A stretch of 64,000 nucleotides of DNA, taken from positions 242,634-306,633 of the forward strand of contig NZ_RZYA01000009.1 of assembly GCF_004005495.1 (NCBI RefSeq). The letters are read 5' to 3'. The notes beneath the pieces are model-generated. The model did no database searches. It was not told where the DNA came from and saw only the letters and a program-made list of their open reading frames with translations. A program made the position numbers and the translations under genes. Below, one piece after another: positions 1-8,405 of this stretch. Source of the DNA: Streptomyces antnestii (lineage in GTDB: Bacteria > Actinomycetota > Actinomycetes > Streptomycetales > Streptomycetaceae). Positions within the stretch are counted from its first letter, which is position 1. Every line of letters starts with the position of its first letter.

Positions 1-853
1 TGAAGAACATGTACAGGCCGCCATACGTCGGATACCAGGCGTGGTGGTTCTTCGGATCCTTGGAGACGTACTGCTTCTTCACGTCGGCGACCGCGCCACC
101 GCTCCACTCGACGTCGCCGCTGAGCAGCTTGCCCATCTCGGACGCGCCGGTGACGACGGGCGCCTTCACCGTCTTGACGGGGATGTTCTTCTGCTTCCAG
201 TAGTTGTCACGCGCCTGGAAGGTGAGCTGCTGGGCGCCGTACTGCTTGAGCCTGTACGGGCCGCTGCCCACCGGGTTCGGGTTGGTGTACGTCTTGCCGT
301 CCCTGGACTGCCACTCCTTGCGGGGCACGGGCGTGATGCCGCCGATGCTGCTGATCTTCGCGTAGGCGGGCTTGTCGAAGGTGATCTCGACGGTGTGCGC
401 GTCCGGCGCGGTCACCGACTTGCTGTCGAAGGCCCAGCTCACCGGCAGCTTCTGCTTCTTGACGTAGTCGAGCGTGAAGAGGACGTCCTCGGCGGTGAGC
501 TTGGAGCCGTCGCTCCAGTTGGCGCGCGGATCGAGGTGCAGCGTGATCTTCTTGCCGCCGTCGGCCCAGTCGTACTTGGTCACGAGCCAGGGCGTGAAGG
601 CGCCGCCCTTGAGGATGTTGAACGAGAACAGCGACTCGTACTGGAAGCCGAAGGTGCCCTGAGTGGCCTGCAGCGAGAACGGGTTGAAGTTCCGCGTGAT
701 CGTCGTGCCGGAGTAGCCGAGGTTCACCGTCAGTGAGTTGGCGCCGCCCGCGGCGGAGGCCGTCGGCGAGGCGGAGCAGCCCGTCGCGGCGAGCGCCAGC
801 GCCACCGCTCCGAGGGCGCCGATTCTGATCTGGTGTGTGAGGGAGCCGTTCAT
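1..853 (-). CDS. ABC transporter solute-binding lipoprotein (SBP family 5), partial
   Basis: N-terminal 284 residues of a gene that runs off the left edge of the window. The product begins with a lipoprotein signal ending in a lipobox around Cys26 (LAATGC), followed by an Ala/Ser-rich linker and the typical start of an oligopeptide/sugar-type family 5 solute-binding domain (NFNPF, then a W-S-D-G-S-K-L-T-A-E-D-V stretch near residue 135). It should be anchored outside the membrane and deliver a substrate to an ABC importer encoded to the left. The ATG at 853 follows an AGGT-containing leader. It lies 87 bp downstream of the lacI-type gene on the same strand, so it probably belongs to the same sugar or glycan uptake regulon. 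The substrate is inferred only from the neighbouring glycosidases. Confidence 0.85.
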   Translation of the reverse strand, partial: MNGSLTHQIRIGALGAVALALAATGCSASPTASAAGGANSLTVNLGYSGTTITRNFNPFSLQATQGTFGFQYESLFSFNILKGGAFTPWLVTKYDWADGGKKITLHLDPRANWSDGSKLTAEDVLFTLDYVKKQKLPVSWAFDSKSVTAPDAHTVEITFDKPAYAKISSIGGITPVPRKEWQSRDGKTYTNPNPVGSGPYRLKQYGAQQLTFQARDNYWKQKNIPVKTVKAPVVTGASEMGKLLSGDVEWSGGAVADVKKQYVSKDPKNHHAWYPTYGGLYMFF

Positions 854-940
854 GGGACCTGAGACCTCCGGGGACGAGGGGTTCGACATCGTTGTCCGAG
901 CTACGTGCTGGTGGGGGGCGGCGCGAACAGTGGGTGCGGC

Positions 941-1987
941 TCAGGGCGCGGCGGCGCCGGTGCTGCCGCGCGGTTCGAGGCGAGGGAGTTCGTCCTCCAC
1001 GCGCAGCGCGACGCCCCCGTCGAGCAGGGCGAGCAGTTCCTCCGCGGCCCGCCGCCCGTAGGCGGTCGTGTCACGGACGAGCGCGGTCAGGGCGGGGTGC
1101 GTGGTGCGGCACAGGACGGAGTCGTCCCAGGCCACGATGGAGAGCCGGTCCGGCACGGGGATGCCGCGCGCGGCGGCGACCGCGAGCCCGGCGACGGCCA
1201 GGACGTCACTGTCGTAGACGATCGCCGTCGGCGGGGTGCCGGAGTCGAGGACGCGCCGGGTGACCTCGGCGCCCTCGGTCTCCGAGTAGTCCGTGGGGAA
1301 CGACGTGACGTCGAGGCCGTGCCGCTCCGCCTCGGCGCGCAGCGACTGGACGCGGCGCCTGGTGTGGGTGAGGTCGGGGAGTCCCGCGACGTGCGCGATC
1401 CTGCGGTGTCCGAGGCCGTGCAGGTGGCCGGCGATCGATGCCATGGCGCGGGCGTCGTCGGCCCACAGGTTGGTGATGCCGGGGTGGCCGGTCCCGTCGT
1501 CGCCGGGTGGCAGCGAGCCGATGACGACGGCGGGGAGGCCGAGTTCGTCGAGGAGCGGCGGCCGGGGGTCGTCGGCGCGGGGGTCGACGACGAGTACGCC
1601 GTCGACGCGGCGCTCCGCCCACCAGCGCCGGTACGCGTCGCACTCGGCGGACAGGTCCTCGACGACCTGGAAGAGCAGGCCGAGGCGGCGCGTGGCCAGG
1701 ACCTCCTGGACGCCCGAGACGAGCTGGAGGAAGAACGACTCGACGCCGAGCGTGCTGGCGGGCCGGGCGAGCACGAGGCCGACGGTGGCGGAGCCCTCGC
1801 CGGACAGGGCGCGGGCCGCGGCGCTGGGCCGCCAGCCGAGCTGGTCGGCGACGCGGCGGACCCGGTCCCGGGTGGTCTCCGAGACCCCGGCCTTGCCGTT
1901 GAGCGCGAAGGAGACGGCGCTCTCGGACACGCCCGAGCGCAGCGCGATGTCCTTGATGGTGGGGCGTCTGGCGGGGGTACGCCGCAT
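941..1987 (-). CDS. LacI family transcriptional regulator
   Basis: 348-residue LacI/GalR-type repressor. Residues 8-55 form the LacI helix-turn-helix and hinge helix (TIKDIALRSGVSESAVSFAL, then RPSAAARALSG). Residues 60-335 are the periplasmic-binding-like effector domain (VGLVLARP; IVAWDDS near the C-terminus). It is transcribed divergently from two glycosidase genes and in line with a solute-binding lipoprotein. Two near-palindromic LacI-type sites lie in the intergenic region beside its own start, so autoregulation and control of the glycosidases are likely. The effector is presumably a glycan-derived sugar. That is inference from context. Confidence 0.93.
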   Translation of the reverse strand: MRRTPARRPTIKDIALRSGVSESAVSFALNGKAGVSETTRDRVRRVADQLGWRPSAAARALSGEGSATVGLVLARPASTLGVESFFLQLVSGVQEVLATRRLGLLFQVVEDLSAECDAYRRWWAERRVDGVLVVDPRADDPRPPLLDELGLPAVVIGSLPPGDDGTGHPGITNLWADDARAMASIAGHLHGLGHRRIAHVAGLPDLTHTRRRVQSLRAEAERHGLDVTSFPTDYSETEGAEVTRRVLDSGTPPTAIVYDSDVLAVAGLAVAAARGIPVPDRLSIVAWDDSVLCRTTHPALTALVRDTTAYGRRAAEELLALLDGGVALRVEDELPRLEPRGSTGAAAP

Positions 1988-2036
1988 GACCTGTCTCCTG
2001 GATCCGCTTCGCCGGGGTGTTTCGCTCGGCTGGCTA

Positions 2037-2072
2037 AAGCGCTTGAGTGCCGTGGAGACTAAAGCGCTTAAG
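2037..2072. promoter_or_regulatory. Tandem LacI-type operators
   Basis: Two copies of taaagcgctt occur with their aagcgctt cores at 2037-2044 and 2062-2069, centres 25 bp apart. The second is a near-perfect 14-bp palindrome (2059-2072). The central CG flanked by AAG/CTT is the usual LacI/GalR operator form. The pair sits between the divergent lacI-type gene (start 1987) and the GH5-like gene (start 2187), so it could repress both directions. Confidence 0.7.
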
Positions 2073-2186
2073 CCGCTGCGGCAAGAGGCCTCGCAAGAAT
2101 CTCGGGGAATTCAACAAAGAGTGGATGTGGGTGACGAGTTGGGGGCAGACTGCCCGGGATTCGATTCCGACAGCCGGGAGTCCGTG

Positions 2187-3428
2187 ATGCGTTTCGGCGC
2201 CAACTACACGCCCAGCCAGGGGTGGTTCCACCACTGGCTCGACTTCGACCTCGACGCGGTGCGCACCGACCTGGACGCGATCGCCGCGCTGGGTCTCGAC
2301 CATGTGCGCGTGTTCCCGCTGTGGCCCGTCTTCCAGCCCAACCGTGCCCTGATCAGACCGCGTGCCGTGGAGCAGCTGGTGGCGCTCGTGGACGCGGCCG
2401 GCGAGCGCGGCCTCGACGTCAACGTGGACGGCCTGCAGGGGCATCTGTCGAGCTTCGACTTCCTGCCCACGTGGACGCAGACGTGGCACCGCCGCAACAT
2501 CTTCACCGACCCCGACGTCGTCTCGGCGCAGGAGGACTATCTCCGGACGCTCGCCGCCGCGCTCGCGGACCGGCCGAACTTCCTGGGCATGACGATCGGC
2601 AACGAGATCGCGCAGTTCGCGGCCGGTCCCCCGCACCCGGACCCGGACCGCATCACCCCGGAGCAGGCCGGGAGCTGGCTGGAGCGTGTGCTCGCCGCGT
2701 GCGAGGAGGGGGCGCCGGGCCTTCCGCATCTGCACGCCGAGTACGACACCTCCTGGTACCAGGACGACCAGCCGTTCACCCCGGCGCACGCGGCGCGGCT
2801 CGGCGCGATGACGGCGGTGCACTCCTGGGTGTTCAACGGCACGGCTCAGCGCCACGGCCGGGGCGGCCCGGCGACCACGGGGCATGCCGCGTATCTGGTC
2901 GAGCTGTCGAAGGCGTGGGCGCTCGACGCGCGGCGGCCGGTGTGGCTCCAGGAGGTGGGGGCGCCGCAGCCGCTGATCCCGGCCGGGCACGCGGCCGCGT
3001 TCACGGAGGCGACGGTGGAGGCCGTGCTGGACTGCCCGGACCTGTGGGGCGTCACCTGGTGGTGCTCGCACGATGTCAGCCGTGACCTCGTGGACTTCCC
3101 CGAACTCGAGTACTCCCTGGGCCTGTTGACGAACGAGGGCGAGGTGAAGCCGGCCGGAAAGTCCGTGGCCGCGTTCGCCGAGCGGTGGCGGGGGCGTGAG
3201 CACGCGCCGGCTCCGCGTACGACGGCCCTGGTGGTGGACGCGGGCGACGACGGACTGGCGCCGCACCGCTCGGTGTGCGCACCCGGCGGCCCGGTCTTCG
3301 ACGCGTTCGCGCGCCTGGCGGCGGACGGGGCCCGCCCGACGACGGTCCTGGCGAGCCTCGCCGACGACGCGGACCACCTCGCGGCGCGCGGGATCACCGA
3401 GGTCGTGACCGTTGACAACGTTGCCTGA
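2187..3428 (+). CDS. GH5-like glycoside hydrolase (probable beta-mannosidase, GH5_18-like)
   Basis: 413-residue clan GH-A TIM-barrel hydrolase without a signal peptide, so probably cytoplasmic. The acid/base is predicted as Glu140 in TIGNEI and the nucleophile as Glu256 in WLQEVGAP, the usual Asn-Glu and late Glu pair of the clan. Other barrel motifs are visible (LGLDHVRVFPLW at 36-47, WWCSHD near 300). The ATG at 2187 is chosen because it opens the conserved N-terminus (RFGANYTPS). The open frame extends far upstream without homology. The next gene, a GH85-like enzyme, starts 52 bp downstream. In bifidobacteria GH5_18 enzymes split the mannosyl-beta-1,4-GlcNAc core left after GH85 action, which fits this pairing. 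The exact subfamily is inferred. Confidence 0.8.
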   Translation: MRFGANYTPSQGWFHHWLDFDLDAVRTDLDAIAALGLDHVRVFPLWPVFQPNRALIRPRAVEQLVALVDAAGERGLDVNVDGLQGHLSSFDFLPTWTQTWHRRNIFTDPDVVSAQEDYLRTLAAALADRPNFLGMTIGNEIAQFAAGPPHPDPDRITPEQAGSWLERVLAACEEGAPGLPHLHAEYDTSWYQDDQPFTPAHAARLGAMTAVHSWVFNGTAQRHGRGGPATTGHAAYLVELSKAWALDARRPVWLQEVGAPQPLIPAGHAAAFTEATVEAVLDCPDLWGVTWWCSHDVSRDLVDFPELEYSLGLLTNEGEVKPAGKSVAAFAERWRGREHAPAPRTTALVVDAGDDGLAPHRSVCAPGGPVFDAFARLAADGARPTTVLASLADDADHLAARGITEVVTVDNVA

Positions 3429-3479
3429 CAGCCGTCCGTGCCGTCCCTGAACCCACCCCCGCCCGACCGGAGTTACCCC

Positions 3480-5444
3480 ATGGATGACGACCGCTCCGCC
3501 GTGCGCCCCTTCATGCACGGCTACGACGCCGCCGCGATCAAGAGCTGGAGCCCCGGGACGGACCGGTGGGCGCGCCACTTCCGCTCGCGTGTCCCACTGG
3601 CGCCGCGCATCGCCCCGTTCCCCGCCACCCAGGCGCACCCGGACCTGGCGACGGGCCCGCAGCTCATGAACCTGACCTACGACTACGACGACGCCTTCTT
3701 CACGGCCCGCAAGTACGGCGCCGGCTTCGCGCGCCGCCTGCTGCGCTTCTGGCAGTACTCGGACTTCTACGGCTCCTGGCACGGGCTGCCCGTCGACGGC
3801 CCGCCCGCGGACGACCCCGCGCACGGCCTGGTCAACCTGCCCAACCCCGCCTACACGGACGCCGCCCACCGCAACGGCGTACGCAGCCTGGGCTGCTGGT
3901 TCTGGCCGCGCTCCGGGAACTTCGAGGAGTACCTGGAGCAGCGCGCCGACGGCTCGTTCCCCGTGGCGGACAAGCTGATCGAGATGGCGGCGTACTTCGG
4001 CTTCGACGGCTACTTCATCAACCACGAGGCCGAGACTCCGCCCGGCCAAGCGGCGCGCTTGTACGACCTGCTCCGCTCGCTGCGGGAGCGCGCCCCGGAG
4101 GGCTTCCACCTCCAGTGGTACGACACGATCACGCCCGACGGGCACCTCGACTACGTCAACCACCTGAACGCCGCCAACGCACCCTGGCTGGACGCCGCCG
4201 ACAGCTTCTTCGCGAACTACTGGATGACGCCCGAAGGCGTCGAGACGTCGGTGGCGACCGCCCTGAAGCTGGGCCGCGACCCGTACGCGACGGTCTTCCA
4301 CGGCACGGAGAACGAGCAGTTCGGCTTCGACCCCGACTACGACCCCCGGCTGCTGTTCCCGCCGGGGGAACCGGCGCGCACGAGCTGGGCGCTGTTCGGT
4401 TCGCACTTCGTGAAGGAGCTGGCCCCGCACCACGACGACCCGGACGCGCAGGGCGAGGTGTTCCGGCGTGAGCGCCGCTACTGGTCGGGGCCGCACGAGG
4501 ATCCCACCCGCAGCGGGCGCCTCCTCCCCCACGACCGGGAGACACCGCGCGACCGGGACGACCACCGGGCGTGGGACGGCGTGGCGCACCACATCACCGA
4601 GCGGTCGGTCATCGGCTCGTTCCCGTTCGTCACCCGCTTCAACACCGGGCACGGGCGCTCCTTCTTCCTCGGTGGGCGGCGCGTGGCGGACGGCGACTGG
4701 CACAACGCCTCCGTCCAGGACGTGCTGCCGACCTGGCAGTTCTGGACGCGGGCGGAGGGTGCGGGCGCCGCGTTGTCCGTCGGCTTCGACCACGAGCTCG
4801 CGTACGACGGCGGGTCCTCGCTGCTCCTGTCGGGCGAGCCGGGACCGGGTGACGCGACGACGGTACGTCTCTACAAGACGGCGCTCGACGTGACCGGACC
4901 CGAGCGTCTGGCCCTGACCGCCCACGGCACGGACGGCGTCCGCCTGGAGGTGGGGCTGCTGTTCCAGGACGCCCCCTCGGACTTCACGTGGCTCGCGGCC
5001 GGTTCGGGGTCGTCTTCGGAGGCCGGCTGGCACACGACGACGCACGGCCTCGCCCCGTTCCGCGGGAGGACGATCGCGGCCGTCGGTCTGCGGGTGTCCG
5101 CCGCGCACCCCACCCGGTGCGAGGTGCGCGTCGGCGAACTCGCCCTGCTCGACGGCGAGTTGGAATCACCCGCCCCACCCCAGGACTTCACCGTCGACGA
5201 GGTGCGCACGGAACGCGAGACGACCCACGTCTTCCTGTCGTGGCGCCTGGCCGAGCACGGCGTCCACCACTACGACGTACTGCGTGACGACGACGGGAGC
5301 TGGCTCGGGCGGATCTACGACGACGTGTACGTGGTGAGCCTGCCGCCGGGGGCCGCGCCCGGCCCCGGCACGCGGCTGCGGCTCGTGGCGGTCGCCCCGG
5401 ACGGTACGCGGAGCGCGCCGGCGACGACGGAGATCCCACATTGA
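3480..5444 (+). CDS. Endo-beta-N-acetylglucosaminidase, GH85 family
   Basis: 654 residues. Matches the GH85 pattern: an N-terminal barrel with FWQYSDFYGSWHGLP (90-104), GVRSLGCWFWP (133-143) and the catalytic signature GFDGYFINHE, giving Asn181 and Glu183 spaced as in GH85 enzymes that use an N-acetyl-assisted mechanism. A beta-sandwich and a fibronectin-like C-terminal part follow. Enzymes of this family cleave the chitobiose core of N-glycans. No signal peptide is visible, suggesting it acts on imported glycans or leaves by another route. An in-frame GTG lies at 3438, but the ATG at 3480 has a GGAG 7 bp upstream and is preferred. Probably cotranscribed with the GH5-like gene. Confidence 0.88.
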   Translation: MDDDRSAVRPFMHGYDAAAIKSWSPGTDRWARHFRSRVPLAPRIAPFPATQAHPDLATGPQLMNLTYDYDDAFFTARKYGAGFARRLLRFWQYSDFYGSWHGLPVDGPPADDPAHGLVNLPNPAYTDAAHRNGVRSLGCWFWPRSGNFEEYLEQRADGSFPVADKLIEMAAYFGFDGYFINHEAETPPGQAARLYDLLRSLRERAPEGFHLQWYDTITPDGHLDYVNHLNAANAPWLDAADSFFANYWMTPEGVETSVATALKLGRDPYATVFHGTENEQFGFDPDYDPRLLFPPGEPARTSWALFGSHFVKELAPHHDDPDAQGEVFRRERRYWSGPHEDPTRSGRLLPHDRETPRDRDDHRAWDGVAHHITERSVIGSFPFVTRFNTGHGRSFFLGGRRVADGDWHNASVQDVLPTWQFWTRAEGAGAALSVGFDHELAYDGGSSLLLSGEPGPGDATTVRLYKTALDVTGPERLALTAHGTDGVRLEVGLLFQDAPSDFTWLAAGSGSSSEAGWHTTTHGLAPFRGRTIAAVGLRVSAAHPTRCEVRVGELALLDGELESPAPPQDFTVDEVRTERETTHVFLSWRLAEHGVHHYDVLRDDDGSWLGRIYDDVYVVSLPPGAAPGPGTRLRLVAVAPDGTRSAPATTEIPH

Positions 5445-5522
5445 GAGCACGCGTTGCGATGCTGACTAATTCACCGGTCAGCACCGCAATACACACATTG
5501 ATCTGTACTGATGCTCACCCGG

Positions 5523-5543
5523 GTGTTGAGATCTGCTCAACAC
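5523..5543. promoter_or_regulatory. Inverted repeat operator upstream of the XRE-TetR gene
   Basis: Perfect 8-bp arms gtgttgag (5523-5530) and ctcaacac (5536-5543) with a 5-bp spacer. It overlaps the -35 box of the predicted promoter, so binding there would repress transcription. A weaker inverted repeat (gctgac/gtcagc, 5461-5482) lies further upstream. Confidence 0.6.
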
Positions 5544-5554
5544 TGGGTTAGCGT
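5526..5554 (+). promoter_or_regulatory. Predicted promoter giving a leaderless transcript
   Basis: -35 ttgaga (5526-5531), a 17-bp spacer and -10 tagcgt (5549-5554) match Streptomyces housekeeping promoters. The expected start point is about 5561-5563, which coincides with the GTG start codon at 5563, so the mRNA would have no leader. No Shine-Dalgarno sequence is present upstream of that codon, which agrees. Confidence 0.5.
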
Positions 5555-5562
5555 CGTCGACC

Positions 5563-6426
5563 GTGGAGCACGGACACCGAGACGAGAACCGCGACGAGAT
5601 CGCCGCCCGGGTACGGGAGGTGATCACCGCCGCCGGGGTGAGCCAGCGCGAGTTCGCCCGGCGGATCGTCATGGACCCCTCGAAGCTGTCCCGGTCCCTG
5701 AGCGGCACGCGCCGTTTCACGGCGGCCGAGCTGGCCCGGATCGCCGACGAGGGTCAGGTGGACGCGGGCCGGCTGCTCGGCTCCAGGCACCGGCCTCCGA
5801 CCCGCCCGACGGGCACCCCCGTCGCGGTCGAGGGGGGCCGCCCCTCGCAGATCGTGCGCGAGACGGTCCGCCTCATCGCCGAGCGCGGCTTCCACGCCGT
5901 ACGGGTCTCCGACATCGCCGAGGCCTGTGCGACCAGCACGGCCGCCATCCACTACCACTTCCCCGGCCGCGCGGAACTCCTCGAAGCGGCCGTGCGCTGG
6001 TGCATGGACGAGGACACCGCGCACCGGGCGGCCCGTACCGCCGAGGCGGCCGACCCGGCCGACGAGCTGCGCCAGCTCATCGCCCTGCAGACGCCGCGCA
6101 CCGCGCAGCAGCGCAGGCAGTGGGCGGTGTGGCTCGACCTGTGGGCCGAGGCGGCCCGCTCCACGGCGGTCGGCCACCTGCACACCGAGTACTACCGGCA
6201 GTGGCGCGAGACCGTCGCCGACGTGGTGCGGCGCGGTGTCGCGCAAGGGTCGTTCAGACCCGTCGACCCGCAGGCCGCGGCGCTCGCGCTCACCGCCCTG
6301 ATCGACGGCCTGGCCACCCAGGTCCTCGCCACGGCGCCCGGCGCCCCCGGCACCGACGCCGAGGCGATGCACGCGGCGCTGCTCGCGTACGTCGAGACCA
6401 CCCTCACCGCACCACCCGTCCCCTGA
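5563..6426 (+). CDS. XRE-TetR fusion transcriptional regulator
   Basis: 287 residues with two DNA-binding modules. Residues 12-66 resemble an XRE/Cro helix-turn-helix (VSQREFARRI, then DPSKLSRSLSGTRRF). Residues 92-145 are a TetR N-terminal domain (TVRLIAERGFHAVRVSDIAE, then IHYHFPGRAELLEAAV). The rest is a BetI-like helical ligand domain (DELRQLIAL, RRQWAVWLDLWAEA). BetI-type domains are known from choline and betaine regulators, which suits the downstream genes for making glycine betaine from carnitine. It starts with GTG and is probably translated leaderless. A perfect inverted repeat covers its own promoter, suggesting autoregulation. The downstream catabolic genes start 67 bp after its stop and are likely cotranscribed. 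Confidence 0.88.
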   Translation: MEHGHRDENRDEIAARVREVITAAGVSQREFARRIVMDPSKLSRSLSGTRRFTAAELARIADEGQVDAGRLLGSRHRPPTRPTGTPVAVEGGRPSQIVRETVRLIAERGFHAVRVSDIAEACATSTAAIHYHFPGRAELLEAAVRWCMDEDTAHRAARTAEAADPADELRQLIALQTPRTAQQRRQWAVWLDLWAEAARSTAVGHLHTEYYRQWRETVADVVRRGVAQGSFRPVDPQAAALALTALIDGLATQVLATAPGAPGTDAEAMHAALLAYVETTLTAPPVP

Positions 6427-6492
6427 TGAGCTGACCTCCCCCCCATCCCCCAGCCCCCCAACGGCCTTCCGGCCCCAAGGAGCGATGTCCCC

Positions 6493-7404
6493 ATGCCCAT
6501 GAACCAGGACGTCATCATCACCGCCGCCCTCACCGGCGCCGGAGACACTGTCCGCAAGAGCCCCCACGTACCGGTCACGCCCGAGCAGATCGCCCGCTCC
6601 GCGGTCGAGGCGGCGGACGCGGGCGCGGCCGAGGTCCACATCCACGTACGCGACCCGGAGACCGGCGCGCCCTCGCGCGACCCGCGGCTGTACCGCGAGG
6701 TCGTCGAGCGGATCAAGGAGACCGGCACCGACGTCGTCATCAACCTTACCGCCGGGATGGGCGGTGACCTGGTCGTCGACCCGGACGAGCCGCTGAAGCA
6801 GCTGCCGGGCACCGATCTCGTCGGCGGGCTCCAGAGGCTCCCGCACGTCGAGGAACTCCTCCCCGACATCTGCACCCTGGACTGCGGTTCCCTGAACTTC
6901 GGCGACGGCAGCAATCTCTACGTCTCCACCCCGGACATGCTGCGCGCGGGCGCCAAGCGCATCCAGGAGCTGGGCGTACGCCCCGAGTTGGAGATCTTCG
7001 ACACGGGTCATCTGTGGTTCGCCAAGCAGATGCTGGCCGAAGGGCTGCTCGACGACCCGACCGTCTTCCAGCTCTGCATGGGCATCCCGTGGGGCGCGCC
7101 CGCCGACCCGGGCGTTCTGCAGTCGATGGTCAACATGCTGCCGGAGGGCGCCCAGTGGGCGAGCTTCGCGCTCGGGCGGATGCAGATGCCGTGGGTCGCG
7201 CAGTCCGTCCTGCTCGGCGGGCACGTCCGCGTCGGCCTGGAGGACAACCTGTATCTCGGTAAGGGCTTCAAGGCCACCAACGCGCAGCTCGTGGAGCGCG
7301 CCGTGACGATCGTCGAGGCGATGGGCGCCCGGGTCGCCACCCCGGACGAGGCCCGCCAGAAGCTCGGCCTCAAGCCCCGCACCACCCAGGAAGGGAAGGC
7401 CTGA
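6493..7404 (+). CDS. BKACE family (DUF849) enzyme, probable 3-dehydrocarnitine cleavage enzyme
   Basis: 303-residue beta-keto acid cleavage enzyme. The zinc-binding motif EVHIHVRDPETG (His49 and His51) and a late GLEDNLY motif supplying the Glu ligand are intact. Family members condense a beta-keto acid with acetyl-CoA to give a CoA ester plus acetoacetate. The carnitine dehydrogenase-like gene next to it and the thioesterase after it point to 3-dehydrocarnitine as substrate, yielding betainyl-CoA and acetoacetate. AAGGAG sits 10 bp before the ATG at 6493. A second ATG at 6499 is possible. First catabolic gene of a three-gene operon. Substrate specificity is inferred from context. Confidence 0.85.
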   Translation: MPMNQDVIITAALTGAGDTVRKSPHVPVTPEQIARSAVEAADAGAAEVHIHVRDPETGAPSRDPRLYREVVERIKETGTDVVINLTAGMGGDLVVDPDEPLKQLPGTDLVGGLQRLPHVEELLPDICTLDCGSLNFGDGSNLYVSTPDMLRAGAKRIQELGVRPELEIFDTGHLWFAKQMLAEGLLDDPTVFQLCMGIPWGAPADPGVLQSMVNMLPEGAQWASFALGRMQMPWVAQSVLLGGHVRVGLEDNLYLGKGFKATNAQLVERAVTIVEAMGARVATPDEARQKLGLKPRTTQEGKA

Positions 7405-7406
7405 CC

Positions 7407-8405
7407 ATGGCGACGCACGCACCCGAAAGCGTGGCACCCGAAGGCGTGGCACCCGAGGACGTACGCCGTGTCGCCTGTGTCGGCGCCGGTGTGATCGGCG
7501 GCGGCTGGGTCGCCCACTTCCTGGCCCGCGGCTACGACGTCACGGCCTGGGACCCGGCGCCCGACGCGGAGCTGCGGCTTCGCCGTCTCGTCGACGCCGC
7601 ATGGCCCGCGCTCACCCAGCTGGGCCTCGCGGACGGCGCGTCCAGGGACCGGCTCACCGTGACGGCCACGCTCGAAGAGGCCGTGGCGGACGCCGAGTTC
7701 GTCCAGGAGAGCGCGCCCGAGAAGCTGGACCTCAAGCGCGACCTGCTGGCCCGCCTCGACGCCGCGACACCGCCCGGGGTCGTCATCGCGTCGTCCACGT
7801 CCGGCTACCCGATGACGGACATGCAGACGGACGCCGGGGGCGCGGGCCGGCTCGTCGTCGGGCACCCGTTCAACCCGCCGTACCTGATCCCGCTGGTCGA
7901 GGTGGTCGGCGGCGTGAGGACCACGGCGGAGGCGGTGGCCTGGGCCGGCCGTTTCTACGAGGTGGCGGGCAAGTCCGTCATCACCATGGACCGCGAGGTG
8001 CCCGGCTTCATCGCCAACCGCCTCCAGGAAGCCCTGTGGCGCGAGGCCCTGCACATGGTCGCCAACGGCGAGGCCACGGTGAAGGAGATCGACGACTCGA
8101 TCACCGAGGGGCCGGGCCTGCGCTGGGCGTTCATGGGCCCGATGCTGACGTTCGCGCTGGCCGGCGGCGAGGGCGGCATGGCGCACATGCTGGACCACTT
8201 CGGCCCGTCCCTGAAGTCGCCGTGGACCCGCCTCGAAGCCCCCGAGCTCGACAAGACGCTGTACGACGCCGTGGTGAGCGGCTGCGACGAGGCGGCGGCG
8301 GGACGGACGATCGCCGATCTCGTGGCCGAGCGCGACCAGGGCGTCATCGACGTACTGCGCGCGACGGGCCGGCTGCCCGGCGGGCGGAAGGAGGGCGGCA
8401 AGTGA
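7407..8405 (+). CDS. L-carnitine dehydrogenase-like 3-hydroxyacyl-CoA dehydrogenase family protein
   Basis: 332 residues. An N-terminal Rossmann fold (VGAGVIGGGW, residues 25-34) binds NAD+. The catalytic histidine lies in VVGHPFNPPYLIPLVEVV, followed by the helical 3-hydroxyacyl-CoA dehydrogenase C-terminal domain. In carnitine operons this enzyme oxidises L-carnitine to 3-dehydrocarnitine. The start is 2 bp after the stop of the DUF849 gene with a GGAAGG upstream. Residues 7-17 carry a small tandem repeat (ESVAPEGVAPED). It overlaps the thioesterase gene by GTGA. An ordinary 3-hydroxybutyryl-CoA dehydrogenase is the alternative, but the neighbours favour carnitine. Confidence 0.85.
   Translation: MATHAPESVAPEGVAPEDVRRVACVGAGVIGGGWVAHFLARGYDVTAWDPAPDAELRLRRLVDAAWPALTQLGLADGASRDRLTVTATLEEAVADAEFVQESAPEKLDLKRDLLARLDAATPPGVVIASSTSGYPMTDMQTDAGGAGRLVVGHPFNPPYLIPLVEVVGGVRTTAEAVAWAGRFYEVAGKSVITMDREVPGFIANRLQEALWREALHMVANGEATVKEIDDSITEGPGLRWAFMGPMLTFALAGGEGGMAHMLDHFGPSLKSPWTRLEAPELDKTLYDAVVSGCDEAAAGRTIADLVAERDQGVIDVLRATGRLPGGRKEGGK

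Noticed and set aside
2034..5108. 1024-codon minus-strand frame over the GH5 and GH85 genes
   Set aside because: Arg/Gly/Val-rich with no motif, while the plus frames carry clear catalytic signatures of two glycosidase families.
5548..7452. 634-codon minus-strand frame over the XRE-TetR and BKACE genes
   Set aside because: No domain structure, and it lies antisense to two well-supported genes.
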